DNA from: Ignavibacteriales bacterium CG12_big_fil_rev_8_21_14_0_65_30_8
GTDB lineage: Bacteria > Bacteroidota > Ignavibacteria > Ignavibacteriales > Ignavibacteriaceae
Direction: 5' to 3'
Length of the DNA: 9,868 nucleotides
Assembly: GCA_002783525.1 (NCBI GenBank)
Contig: PFGS01000080.1
Coordinates: 1 to 9,868 of the forward strand
Shown here: piece after piece, positions 1-6,899 of the stretch
Position numbering within the stretch: position 1 is the stretch's first letter
Layout: each line of letters opens with the position of its first letter
The notes under the pieces: generated by a model
What the model was told of the DNA's origin: nothing
Databases searched by the model: none
The model's input: the letters and a program-made list of their open reading frames with translations, nothing else
Position numbers and translations under genes: made by a program

Positions 1-1006
1 TATATAAATCTGTTTTCACTTCTTTATCTTGCTCTTCCTTCATAATAGCATCACCCCATTGAACATAAACAACACCTAAATTGTAAAGTGCGTTTTCATA
101 GTTAGGATCAATTACTTCTGCAGCTTTAAACTGTTCAATAGCTTCCTGATATTTTTTTGCCCCTAATAAAAGTACACCGTAGTTATAGTGATAATATTTA
201 TTTGTTGGATCTTTTTCAACTCCTTCTTTAAAGGCATTTATTGCAACATCAGTTTTGTTGGCACCTATATAACTATTTGAAAGTTCTAAAAGAATGTTAG
301 AATCATTTGGATAAACTTTTTTTCCAGCTTCTAAAATATTTATTGCTTTATCAAATAATTCCATATAGGCAACGCTGTCCGCTGGATTTTTGGAAATACT
401 AAATTCACTCATTAAGTTTTTAGCCTTTACATAATAAATATTTCCTAAATATCTGTATCCATCTCTTGATTGTTCTTTATCAATTAAAACTTGTAGAGGT
501 TCAATTGCATCATCATATTTTTGTGAATTCAATAAAACAAAGGCTAAATTTCTATATGTGTTGGTTGAGTCTGGTTGAATTTTAATTGCAGTTTTAAACG
601 ATTCAGAAGATTTATCATAATATGCCATTGCGCTGTCAGGAATTGTCATATTATTGGCTTTTTGAAAATAATTTACACCTTTGTTAAAAACAAAAGCCCA
701 AGTATTAATTTTATCTAGTTCAATATCTTCTTTGTATTCCTCATCAAGAGCTAAACTTTTTTTATAGGCATCTAACATCTCATCATATCTATTTAGTCTG
801 GCATAAACAAATCCAATAAGAAAAAATCCCTCATGACTTTCAGGATCATTTGTAATTTCTTTTTGTAACAATTCTAAAGCTTTGTGCCATTCTTTGGCTT
901 TTATTCTCATCTTAGCTGCAGTAGTCCAAGGTGAAGCTAATGCTAGACTTGAAAAAAGAAAAGTTGTCAATAAAATTGATGTTAATATTGATTTTATGGA
1001 CTTCAT
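1..1006 (-). CDS. Secreted TPR-repeat protein, C-terminus cut by window edge
   Basis: The reading frame starts at ATG 1006 and stays open to the left edge, giving 335 visible residues and no stop codon. Residues 1-24 form a signal peptide: a Lys-containing start, a hydrophobic core around 7-22, and an ALA-S cleavage site after residue 24, so the protein is probably exported to the periplasm. The rest is helical and built of tetratricopeptide units. The clearest are near 58-88, 149-178, 236-266, 270-300 and 304 onward, each with the usual small/aromatic pattern (for example Y-NYGVLLLGAKKYQEAIEQF). TPR arrays are protein-protein scaffolds; the partner cannot be read from the sequence. The start is supported by AAAGGAG five nt upstream (1018-1012). 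It diverges from add and shares a 184-bp intergenic region with it. No enzymatic domain is seen in the visible part. Confidence 0.85.
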   Translation of the reverse strand, partial: MKSIKSILTSILLTTFLFSSLALASPWTTAAKMRIKAKEWHKALELLQKEITNDPESHEGFFLIGFVYARLNRYDEMLDAYKKSLALDEEYKEDIELDKINTWAFVFNKGVNYFQKANNMTIPDSAMAYYDKSSESFKTAIKIQPDSTNTYRNLAFVLLNSQKYDDAIEPLQVLIDKEQSRDGYRYLGNIYYVKAKNLMSEFSISKNPADSVAYMELFDKAINILEAGKKVYPNDSNILLELSNSYIGANKTDVAINAFKEGVEKDPTNKYYHYNYGVLLLGAKKYQEAIEQFKAAEVIDPNYENALYNLGVVYVQWGDAIMKEEQDKEVKTDLY

Positions 1007-1011
1007 CCTAA

Positions 1012-1018
1012 CTCCTTT
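1012..1018 (-). promoter_or_regulatory. Ribosome binding site of the TPR gene
   Basis: AAAGGAG on the minus strand lies five nt before ATG 1006. It fixes the start of this edge-truncated gene and shows that this organism uses Shine-Dalgarno pairing. Confidence 0.7.
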
Positions 1019-1041
1019 ATTTTCTAATAATTTGTAGATTC

Positions 1042-1072
1042 TAAAATTAATATAATATGGATCTATAATCAA
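1042..1072 (-). promoter_or_regulatory. Candidate Bacteroidota-type promoter of the TPR gene
   Basis: On the minus strand TTG (1072-1070) is followed after 20 nt by TAATTTTA (1049-1042). This matches seven of eight positions of the Bacteroidota -7 element TAnnTTTG, and the spacing fits the usual 19-21 nt. Transcription would begin near 1036, leaving a leader of about 30 nt that contains the AAAGGAG site. In such AT-rich DNA chance matches are possible. Confidence 0.35.
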
Positions 1073-1139
1073 TTATTTACATTTTATATTGAATGTCTAA
1101 CCTATTTGTTCCATTTATATTTAAACCTACATTATCAAA

Positions 1140-1170
1140 TTGATTTTACCTGCTTAAAAGGATATTTTTG
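1140..1170 (+). promoter_or_regulatory. Candidate Bacteroidota-type promoter of the add-hutU operon
   Basis: TTG (1140-1142) is followed after exactly 20 nt by TATTTTTG (1163-1170), a perfect match to the Bacteroidota sigma-factor -7 element TAnnTTTG with its -33 TTG partner. Transcription would start a few bases downstream, giving a very short leader that still contains the GAGG site before the TTG start codon at 1191. This is a pattern match only. Confidence 0.5.
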
Positions 1171-1181
1171 ATACTAAAAGT

Positions 1182-1185
1182 GAGG
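1182..1185 (+). promoter_or_regulatory. Ribosome binding site deciding the TTG start of add
   Basis: GAGG lies five nt before TTG 1191. It supports the rare TTG start, because no in-frame ATG occurs before the metal-binding HDH motif. Confidence 0.6.
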
Positions 1186-1190
1186 ATAAA

Positions 1191-2294
1191 TTGACTACTG
1201 AAGAAGTAATTAAATCTGTTCCAAAAGTGCTTTTGCATGATCATTTAGATGGCGGATTAAGAACAAATACTATAATAGAACTTGCAAAAGAATTAAAGTA
1301 TAAAAAACTCCCAACACAAGATCCTGATGAATTAGCAGTTTGGTTTTACAGAGGAGCAAATAAAGGAAGTCTTGTTGAATATTTACAAGGTTTTGAACAC
1401 ACCTGTGCAGTTATGCAAACAAAAGTTGGATTGGAAAGAGTTGCTTATGAAATGATGGAAGATATGAAAAATGATGGTGTCTGCTATGTTGAAACTAGAT
1501 TTGCACCTGTATTTCACACATCAAAAGGTCTTTACTACGAAGAAATTGTAAACGCTGTTTTAACAGGTCTTCAAAAAGGTAAAAAAGATTTTGGAGTTGG
1601 TTACGGCTTAATTTTATGCGGTATGCGTAATATGAAAGAAACATTAGACATTGCAGAATTATCTGTCAACTTTAGGAAAAGAGGTGTTGTTGGTTTTGAT
1701 CTAGCTGGTGAAGAAGGAGGATACCCCCCGAAAAAACATGTTGAATCATTTCATTTTATACAAAGAGAAAATTTTAATATAACAATTCATGCCGGTGAAG
1801 GTTTTGGAAAAGAATCAATCTGGCAGGCTATCCAATGGTGCGGTGCTCATAGAATTGGTCATGCTACACATTTAAAAGATGATTTTATTTTTGATGACGA
1901 TGGAAAAGTAATTGGATTTGGTGATCTGGCGCAATATGTACTTGATAAGAGAATTCCACTTGAAATTTGCTTGCTCAGTAATATTCATACAGGAGCTATT
2001 GATAAAATTGAAAATCATCCTTTTGGTACATTATTTAAAAACAAATTTAGAGTTACAATAAACACTGATGACAGATTGATGAGTGACACAACAATGACAA
2101 AGGAATTTTTAACAGCAATTGAACACTTTAATTTAAATTTAGAAGATATTGAAAAGATAACATTAAACTCTATGAAATCTGCTTTTATAAATTATAGCGA
2201 AAGGCTAAAATACATATATGATGTTATAAAGCCAGGTTATACTAAAATAAGAGAGAAATTATTATCATTTAAAAATAATATGGAAAAAAAATGA
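1191..2294 (+). CDS. add: Adenosine deaminase
   Basis: Zinc-dependent hydrolase that converts adenosine (and deoxyadenosine) to inosine and ammonia in cytoplasmic purine salvage and catabolism. All residues of the amidohydrolase-type active site are visible: H16 and H18 in HDHLDGG, H200 and E203 in HAGEG, H224 in the IGHAT segment, and D293-D294 in NTDD. The LLSNIHTGAI segment before the aspartates is also typical of the family. At 367 residues it is close in length to the vertebrate-type enzyme and longer than E. coli Add. Translation begins at a TTG codon, set by a GAGG site and by the HDH motif lying 15 residues in. It is the first gene of an operon: its TGA overlaps the ATG of the next gene by four bases, and a run of eight A spans the junction. 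The adenosine specificity is a family-level inference; related adenine deaminases exist. Confidence 0.93.
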   Translation: MTTEEVIKSVPKVLLHDHLDGGLRTNTIIELAKELKYKKLPTQDPDELAVWFYRGANKGSLVEYLQGFEHTCAVMQTKVGLERVAYEMMEDMKNDGVCYVETRFAPVFHTSKGLYYEEIVNAVLTGLQKGKKDFGVGYGLILCGMRNMKETLDIAELSVNFRKRGVVGFDLAGEEGGYPPKKHVESFHFIQRENFNITIHAGEGFGKESIWQAIQWCGAHRIGHATHLKDDFIFDDDGKVIGFGDLAQYVLDKRIPLEICLLSNIHTGAIDKIENHPFGTLFKNKFRVTINTDDRLMSDTTMTKEFLTAIEHFNLNLEDIEKITLNSMKSAFINYSERLKYIYDVIKPGYTKIREKLLSFKNNMEKK

Positions 2295-2620
2295 AACAAT
2301 TATTTAAAAACTATTCTTACGAATTTGATAATAATGAAATAAAGATATTAAAGACTTTTTGCAAACAGGTTCTAAAACAAATTGAAAGTGATAATAGATT
2401 TTTCTCAGAAGTAAAAAGTTTTAGTTCAATTTTAGATAAATTAGAAAATGATGATAGTCCAATAAAATTAACAAAAGATGAAAGCACAAGGTTAAAAAAT
2501 CAATTAAAACAAAATCTTGAATTTTTAAAAAAAGAACTAAAGAAGAGTTGGTTTATTAAAAAAATGCTTTACAGATCTATGGTTACTCAATACTCAAATA
2601 TATTATCAAAATATTTTTAA
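2291..2620 (+). CDS. Uncharacterised 109-residue protein coupled to add
   Basis: I do not recognise this protein. It is 109 residues long, rich in Lys, Asn, Ser and Glu, with no signal peptide, membrane segment or metal-binding motif; it looks soluble and largely helical. Residues 61-92 form a strongly basic, charged helix-like stretch, followed by an aromatic and hydrophobic C-terminus (residues 92-109, ending SKYF). A single Cys lies at position 24. It starts inside the last codons of add (ATGA overlap), preceded only by a weak GGA six nt upstream, so it is probably translated by re-initiation after add. It ends five nt before hutU. The tight packing between two metabolic enzymes and an uninterrupted frame argue that it is a real gene. 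It could be an accessory subunit or regulator of either enzyme, but nothing in the sequence shows which. Confidence 0.7.
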   Translation: MKQLFKNYSYEFDNNEIKILKTFCKQVLKQIESDNRFFSEVKSFSSILDKLENDDSPIKLTKDESTRLKNQLKQNLEFLKKELKKSWFIKKMLYRSMVTQYSNILSKYF

Positions 2621-2623
2621 GGA
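2619..2623 (+). promoter_or_regulatory. Ribosome binding site of hutU
   Basis: AAGGA overlaps the stop of the upstream gene. It lies two nt before ATG 2626 but five nt before the second ATG at 2629. The spacing of the other sites in this window (5-10 nt) favours 2629 as the true start, one residue shorter. Confidence 0.5.
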
Positions 2624-2625
2624 TT

Positions 2626-4293
2626 ATGATGATAACGGAAGAAGAAAAAATAAATATTAAAGCTCCAACAGGTAACATAATAAGTTGTAAAGGTTGGATT
2701 CAAGAGGCTGCAATGCGGATGCTGATGAACAATTTGGATGCTCAGGTAGCTGAAAAACCCGAAGAATTAATTATATACGGAGGTAGCGGTAAAGCAGCAA
2801 GAAATTGGGAAGCTTATGAAGCAATTGTATCTTCACTTAAAAATTTAGAAGATGACGAAACATTAATTGTACAATCCGGAAAACCTGTTGGAATATTTAA
2901 GACACACAAAAATGCACCAAAAGTAATTATTTCAAATTCTATGCTTGTTCCCAACTGGGCTAATTGGGATGAATTCAGAAGACTTGAAAATCTTGGATTA
3001 ACAATGTACGGTCAAATGACTGCAGGCAGTTGGATTTACATTGGGACACAAGGAATACTCCAAGGAACATATGAAACTTTTGCTGCTTGCGGAGAAAAAT
3101 ATTTTAATAATGATCTGAAAGGAAAATTAATACTTACAGCCGGACTTGGTGGAATGGGCGGAGCTCAACCTTTGGCTGCTACAATGAATGGTGCAACTTT
3201 TCTGGGAATAGAAGTTAATAAAGAAAGAGCTCTAAAAAGAGTTGATACAGGATATTTAGATATTATTACTGAGGATGTTGATGATGCAATCGATGTTGTT
3301 TTAAAAGCCAAGAAAGAATGTAAAGCTTTATCTGTTGGACTAATAGGAAATGCAGGTGAAGTATTACCTATCTTATTAAAATCTGATTTAATGCCTGATA
3401 TAATAACCGACCAGACTTCTGCACACGATACTTTGAATGGTTATGTTCCTATGGGAATGAGTTTAGATGAAGCTTTTGATTTAAGAAAAAGTGATCCTAA
3501 TAAATATATAAGTCTGGCTAAAAAAACTATAGTTGAACATGTTAAAGCAATGTTAGAATTTCAAAAAAGAGGTGCGATAGCTTTTGATTACGGAAATAAC
3601 ATTAGAGGAGAAGCAAAAGATAATGGAGTATTAAATGCTTTTGATATCCCCGGATTTGTACCTGAATTTATTAGACCACTTTTCTGTGACGGAAAGGGTC
3701 CTTTCCGCTGGGTTGCTTTATCAGGAGATCCAAATGATATTTATGTTACTGATCAAGCTATTAAAGATGCTTTTCCAGATAATAGACCTCTTTGCAAGTG
3801 GATAGATATGGCACAGAAGAAAGTACATTTTCAAGGTTTACCTTCAAGAATTTGTTGGCTTGGTTATGGAGAAAGAGCAAAAATGGGTAAAATATTTAAT
3901 GACCTTGTTGCTCAGGGTAAAATTAACGCTCCTATAGTAATTGGTAGAGATCATCTCGATTGTGGCTCTGTAGCTTCACCAAACCGCGAAACAGAAGGTA
4001 TGAAGGACGGCAGTGATGCAATTGCTGACTGGCCAATTCTTAATGCTCTTTTAAATTCAATTGGTGGTGCAAGCTGGGTTTCTGTTCATCATGGTGGAGG
4101 AGTTGGTATAGGCAATTCAATTCACGCCGGTATGGTTGTGGTAGCTGATGGAACAAAAGATGCAGAAGAAAGATTAGAAAGAGTGCTTACTTATGATCCT
4201 GGAATGGGAATTATGAGACATTCCGATGCCGGATACGAAAGAGCTATCAAAAATGCTAAAAAACATAATGTAAAAATTCCAATGTTAAAATAA
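2626..4293 (+). CDS. hutU: Urocanate hydratase (urocanase)
   Basis: Cytoplasmic NAD+-dependent lyase that hydrates urocanate to 4-imidazolone-5-propionate, the second step of histidine degradation. The frame encodes 555 residues, the usual length of the family. The urocanase signature FQGLPxRICW is complete, and its cysteine is residue 410 in this frame, the position of the active-site Cys in the Pseudomonas enzyme. A glycine-rich GLGGMGG at 173-179 fits the NAD+ site. Other family blocks are present: [10 protein letters not shown] near the start, [18 protein letters not shown] near 442-459, and [13 protein letters not shown]. Two adjacent ATGs (2626, 2629) are possible starts, and the AAGGA spacing prefers the second. 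It closes the operon with add and the small protein. Histidase (hutH), imidazolonepropionase (hutI) and the later hut genes are absent from the window. Confidence 0.96.
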   Translation: MMITEEEKINIKAPTGNIISCKGWIQEAAMRMLMNNLDAQVAEKPEELIIYGGSGKAARNWEAYEAIVSSLKNLEDDETLIVQSGKPVGIFKTHKNAPKVIISNSMLVPNWANWDEFRRLENLGLTMYGQMTAGSWIYIGTQGILQGTYETFAACGEKYFNNDLKGKLILTAGLGGMGGAQPLAATMNGATFLGIEVNKERALKRVDTGYLDIITEDVDDAIDVVLKAKKECKALSVGLIGNAGEVLPILLKSDLMPDIITDQTSAHDTLNGYVPMGMSLDEAFDLRKSDPNKYISLAKKTIVEHVKAMLEFQKRGAIAFDYGNNIRGEAKDNGVLNAFDIPGFVPEFIRPLFCDGKGPFRWVALSGDPNDIYVTDQAIKDAFPDNRPLCKWIDMAQKKVHFQGLPSRICWLGYGERAKMGKIFNDLVAQGKINAPIVIGRDHLDCGSVASPNRETEGMKDGSDAIADWPILNALLNSIGGASWVSVHHGGGVGIGNSIHAGMVVVADGTKDAEERLERVLTYDPGMGIMRHSDAGYERAIKNAKKHNVKIPMLK

Positions 4294-4339
4294 TCTTATA
4301 AAGTACTGATTTTTTAGAATTTAGTATTCTAATAGAAAT

Positions 4340-4358
4340 TTAGAAAATCTAATTTTTA
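4340..4358 (+). terminator. Weak candidate terminator after hutU
   Basis: A short hairpin TTAGA-AAA-TCTAA (4340-4352) is followed by a T-rich run. A second AT-rich inverted repeat, TTAGAAT/ATTCTAA (4314-4332), lies just upstream. Both stems are short and AU-rich, so termination here is only suggested. It would separate the add-hutU operon from serA. Confidence 0.25.
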
Positions 4359-4456
4359 TTAAATAAAATCTCCCTTAATATTTCAAATAATTGTTTGTAA
4401 TTTAGTAAGTGTAATTTCATATATTTTTATTGAAATATTTTTCCCTAAGATTAAAT

Positions 4457-4462
4457 GAGAGG
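4457..4462 (+). promoter_or_regulatory. Ribosome binding site deciding the serA start
   Basis: GAGAGG lies six nt before ATG 4469. An upstream in-frame ATG at 4430 has no such site, and its 13 extra residues do not belong to the family fold. Confidence 0.6.
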
Positions 4463-4468
4463 TTTAAA

Positions 4469-5659
4469 ATGAAAATTAAAGTATTAGTAGCAGATAAATT
4501 TCCGGATGAATATATAAAACAAATGGAAGAGTTAAATCTAGATGTAACTTTTTCGCCAAAACTTGGTGAAAATGATCTTCCAAATTCTATATCAGATATT
4601 GATATTCTTGTTGTCAGATCAACAAAAGTAAATGCACAAACAATTGCAAATGGAAAGAACCTAAACCTAATAATTAGAGCTGGTGCCGGTGTAAATAATA
4701 TTGATATTAAAGCTGCAAACCAAAAAGGTATTTATGTTGCAAATTGTCCTGGAATGAATTCCGTTGCAGTTGCAGAACTTGCTATGGGTCTTATGATTTC
4801 TCTTGACAGAAAAATTCCTGATAACGTAATTGATTTCAGAAATGGAAAATGGAATAAAGCCACATATTCTAAAGCTGAAGGATTAAAAGGAAAAACACTT
4901 GGAATAATTGGTGTCGGTGCAATTGGAAAAGAAGTTGCTAAAAGAGCTTTAGCATTTGACATGAAAGTTTATGGTAAAGATATTTCCAGAATTGAAGGAG
5001 TTATGATTAAAGATTTTTCTGAGATGAATCAACTTCTTCCAATGTGTGATATAGTAACAATTCACCTTCCTGCAACACCTGAAACAAAAGGTTTATTTAA
5101 TAAAACAATGTTTGATTATATGAAGCCAAATTCATTATTAATCAATACATCTAGACAAGATATAATTGATGAAGAAGCTTTACTTAAAGCTATTGAAGAA
5201 AAAAATATAAGAGTTGCGCTTGATGTATTTAAAGGTGAACCAGAAGAAAAAACCGGTTCAGTTAGTTCAAAATTTCAATCAAATCCAAATGTATATGTAA
5301 CACATCATATTGGTGCTTCTACAGCTCAAGCACAAAACTCCGTAGCAGAAGAAACCGTTAGAATTATAAAAGATTATACAACTAGCGGTGTAATAGCTCA
5401 CTGGGTTAACAGAGCTAAGATTTCTGATGCTAAATATCAACTTGTTGTAAAACATTTTGATAAGCCCGGTGTGTTAGCACATATTCTTGATATAATTAGA
5501 GATAATAAAATAAATGTTGAAGAAATTGAGAATATAGTTTTTGAGGGTGGAATTGCAGCATGTTGTACGATGAAACTTATGAGCTCTGTAAGTCCTGATA
5601 TGATAAAGAAAATGAATGAAAGTCCTGACGTATTAAGTATTTCACATGTAGTTATATAA
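4469..5659 (+). CDS. serA: D-3-phosphoglycerate dehydrogenase with C-terminal ACT domain
   Basis: NAD-dependent 2-hydroxyacid dehydrogenase, most likely oxidising 3-phosphoglycerate to 3-phosphohydroxypyruvate, the first step of serine synthesis. Counting from ATG 4469 (396 residues), the Rossmann dinucleotide loop GVGAIG is at 148-153. The catalytic trio is R229 (NTSRQD), E257 (DVFKGEP) and H280 (HHIGAST). An ACT domain occupies about 325-396, beginning near KHFDKPGVLAHIL; in the family it binds serine or another amino acid for feedback control. The usual RG after the catalytic Arg is RQ here. The longer frame from 4430 is rejected because GAGAGG sits six nt before 4469. The gene is flanked by 175 bp on the left and a strong hairpin on the right, so it is probably a single transcription unit. 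The substrate is inferred: other 2-hydroxyacid dehydrogenases share the fold, but the ACT domain favours SerA. Confidence 0.88.
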   Translation: MKIKVLVADKFPDEYIKQMEELNLDVTFSPKLGENDLPNSISDIDILVVRSTKVNAQTIANGKNLNLIIRAGAGVNNIDIKAANQKGIYVANCPGMNSVAVAELAMGLMISLDRKIPDNVIDFRNGKWNKATYSKAEGLKGKTLGIIGVGAIGKEVAKRALAFDMKVYGKDISRIEGVMIKDFSEMNQLLPMCDIVTIHLPATPETKGLFNKTMFDYMKPNSLLINTSRQDIIDEEALLKAIEEKNIRVALDVFKGEPEEKTGSVSSKFQSNPNVYVTHHIGASTAQAQNSVAEETVRIIKDYTTSGVIAHWVNRAKISDAKYQLVVKHFDKPGVLAHILDIIRDNKINVEEIENIVFEGGIAACCTMKLMSSVSPDMIKKMNESPDVLSISHVVI

Positions 5660-5665
5660 ATATAA

Positions 5666-5692
5666 GGCTCGTTAGTTAAAAACTAATGAGCC
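5666..5692. terminator. Shared bidirectional hairpin between convergent genes
   Basis: A 12-bp stem (5666-5677 with 5681-5692, one G-T pair) closes a three-base AAA loop, GC-rich at its base (GGCTC/GAGCC). It lies 6 nt after the serA stop and 3 nt past the stop of the minus-strand gene. The flanks are AT-rich on both sides (AAATTATT to the right; TTATATTTATAT reading left), though neither is a clean U-run. It most likely ends transcription from both directions. Confidence 0.7.
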
Positions 5693-5695
5693 AAA

Positions 5696-6454
5696 TTATT
5701 CAAATTTAATTTCAATAATATCTTTTACTATTGCGTGAAAGTAGGGTAATTTAATTAATTCAACCAAGCCTTCCTTATCCTGTTCATCATAATTATAAAT
5801 TAGTGATGGGACATTATCTAAAATAAATTTTTTAGAATTAGTATTTATTGATTTTATAGTTTCAGATTTGTCAATCAATTTAATGATTCTATTTTGAATT
5901 TCTTCTGCTTTAATATTAAATGTTTTTAATAATTCTTTATTGTTTGATGCCAGAATGTAATTTACAAATGGTAATGGGTAGTCAAAAATGTCAGTTATTT
6001 TTTCAGTTAAACTTAATGCAAAATTAAGATTTACTGAATTAAAATTTTCGTCACCTACAATCAGTTTGTTTTTATTTTCTATTTTTTGATCTTTTGATAT
6101 TTCAATATTTACATCTAATTCATATTCTTCTTTGAAAATTATTTTACTTAATATTACTTCCGTTGAAGATATATCGCCAATTAAAGATAAATTATTAATA
6201 TCTCCTTTTTTGGTAAAATAGAAATAAGAGTTTGACAAACTTCCTTCAAAAGAGACACCAAATTTAGATGAAACAAAAAATTCTTTATTGTTTAAAAGAT
6301 CAAGTGATGGAATTAATGCAACTCCATTGTTGTCTTCATTTAATTTAGAACTGAGAATTGCAGATGGAAAATAATAAATTTTTATTTTTTTTTCACTAGA
6401 TAAGCTTTCAGCCAATAATCTAGAATAAAAATTATTTGGTAAGTAAAGATTCAT
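5696..6454 (-). CDS. Divergent MqnA/MqnD-like protein (menaquinone-biosynthesis family fold)
   Basis: A 252-residue soluble protein without signal peptide. The order of motifs follows the MqnA/MqnD (VitK2_biosynth) family, whose members act in the futalosine route to menaquinone (MqnA is chorismate dehydratase): an N-terminal strand with Asn-Asn at 7-8; GVALIPSLDLL at 44-54, matching the family's 'ALIPS' block; FGVSFEGSLSNSYFYF at 65-80, matching its 'PGVAIxSxGxVxSVxLF' block; IVGDENF at 132-138, matching 'LIGDEAL'; DYPLPFVNYILA at 158-169, matching 'TGLPFVFALWV'; and a C-terminal Y-x3-DxEGL near 222-230. Most positions between the blocks have drifted, and Asn, Lys, Ile and Ser content is high. 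It may be a degenerate or repurposed member rather than an active enzyme. No clear Shine-Dalgarno precedes ATG 6454. It lies 70 nt behind the RRM gene, beyond that gene's terminator. Family assignment is from memory of the motifs, not from a search. Confidence 0.55.
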   Translation of the reverse strand: MNLYLPNNFYSRLLAESLSSEKKIKIYYFPSAILSSKLNEDNNGVALIPSLDLLNNKEFFVSSKFGVSFEGSLSNSYFYFTKKGDINNLSLIGDISSTEVILSKIIFKEEYELDVNIEISKDQKIENKNKLIVGDENFNSVNLNFALSLTEKITDIFDYPLPFVNYILASNNKELLKTFNIKAEEIQNRIIKLIDKSETIKSINTNSKKFILDNVPSLIYNYDEQDKEGLVELIKLPYFHAIVKDIIEIKFE

Positions 6455-6458
6455 ACTA

Positions 6459-6464
6459 ATTATA
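6459..6464 (-). promoter_or_regulatory. TATAAT box immediately before the MqnA-like gene
   Basis: TATAAT on the minus strand lies only four bases before ATG 6454, and no Shine-Dalgarno sequence is present. If this is a -10 element, the transcript would start at about the start codon (leaderless). No matching -35 or -33 element is evident, so it may be chance in AT-rich DNA. Confidence 0.2.
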
Positions 6465-6471
6465 ACTTATT

Positions 6472-6502
6472 TAAAAAAGAAAAGCACCTAAAAAGGTGCT
6501 TT
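6472..6502 (-). terminator. Intrinsic terminator of the RRM protein gene
   Basis: Reading leftward, an 8-bp perfect stem AAAGCACC/GGTGCTTT (6502-6495 with 6488-6481) around a 6-base loop is followed by TCTTTTTTA. Together they make a classic rho-independent terminator 22 nt past the stop of the RRM gene. It insulates the downstream MqnA-like gene. Confidence 0.85.
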
Positions 6503-6524
6503 AATTAAACCATTTGAAATAAAA

Positions 6525-6776
6525 TTAATCTCTTGGTTTTGCCTCACTGACGATGATATTTCTACCACTTAATTCAGATTCGTGTAAGGCTGTAATGGCA
6601 GCATTAGCTTCTTCTTCGTTTTCCATTTCAACGAAACCGAAACCTCTGGATCTCCCAGTATATCTGTCAGTTACTACTTTAGCAGATACAACTTTACCAT
6701 GCGCTTCAAATGTTTCTTGTAACATTTGATCATTAACTGCCCATGGGAGACTGCCAACAAAAAGTTTCTTACTCAC
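6525..6776 (-). CDS. Single-RRM RNA-binding protein
   Basis: An 83-residue protein that is a single RNA recognition motif from end to end. RNP2 is LFVGSL (residues 5-10) and RNP1 is RGFGFVEM (44-51), with the two stacking Phe of RNP1 and one in RNP2 intact, so single-stranded RNA binding is expected. The glycine-rich tail found in many cyanobacterial and plant relatives is missing; the chain ends KPRD. Such small bacterial RRM proteins are often cold- or stress-induced; that role is inferred from the family. The start codon is GTG, set by GAGG seven nt upstream and by the MSKKLFVGSL beginning of the fold. It follows the ribosomal operon on the same strand after a 123-nt gap with a candidate promoter and a palindrome, and it has its own terminator, so it is probably expressed independently. 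Confidence 0.92.
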   Translation of the reverse strand: MSKKLFVGSLPWAVNDQMLQETFEAHGKVVSAKVVTDRYTGRSRGFGFVEMENEEEANAAITALHESELSGRNIIVSEAKPRD

Positions 6777-6783
6777 TAGTGAA

Positions 6784-6787
6784 CCTC
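6784..6787 (-). promoter_or_regulatory. Ribosome binding site deciding the GTG start of the RRM gene
   Basis: GAGG on the minus strand lies seven nt before GTG 6776, supporting a non-ATG start for this short gene. Confidence 0.6.
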
Positions 6788-6812
6788 AGAAAATATTAAT
6801 AAATTTAAATTT

Positions 6813-6825
6813 ACGGATTGTCCGT
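6813..6825. repeat. Small palindrome ACGGA-TTG-TCCGT upstream of the RRM gene
   Basis: A perfect 5-bp inverted repeat with a 3-base centre, the only GC-containing island in an otherwise AT-only leader. It sits close to the predicted transcription start of the RRM gene, so it could be an operator or a 5' RNA hairpin. The stem is short. Confidence 0.3.
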
Positions 6826-6828
6826 TGT

Positions 6829-6858
6829 CTAAAATAGAATTAAAATAGCTAAAATCAA
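6829..6858 (-). promoter_or_regulatory. Candidate promoter of the RRM gene
   Basis: On the minus strand TTG (6858-6856) is followed after 19 nt by TATTTTAG (6836-6829), one mismatch from TAnnTTTG. An alternative perfect -7 element, TAATTTTG (6863-6856), lacks a well-spaced TTG partner. The first choice would start transcription near 6823. Confidence 0.3.
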
Positions 6859-6899
6859 AATTATTTAGACTAAGGAACAATTTTATAAAAGATTAGAAA

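Noticed and set aside
1040..1072. Imperfect AT-rich inverted repeat (AATTAATA.../...ATAATCAATT) as an operator
   Set aside because: The arms pair with mismatches, and such matches are expected by chance in this AT-rich spacer.
4430..4468. Thirteen-residue upstream extension of serA
   Set aside because: No ribosome binding site precedes 4430, whereas GAGAGG precedes 4469, and the family fold starts at MKIKVLVAD.
4732..4962. Minus-strand open frame of 76 residues
   Set aside because: It lies wholly inside the Rossmann-domain coding region of serA on the other strand and resembles no family; it is a shadow.
6777..6899. Strong terminator after rplS
   Set aside because: The only possible stem (CTAAA/TTTAG) is short, AU-rich and mismatched, with no following U-run.
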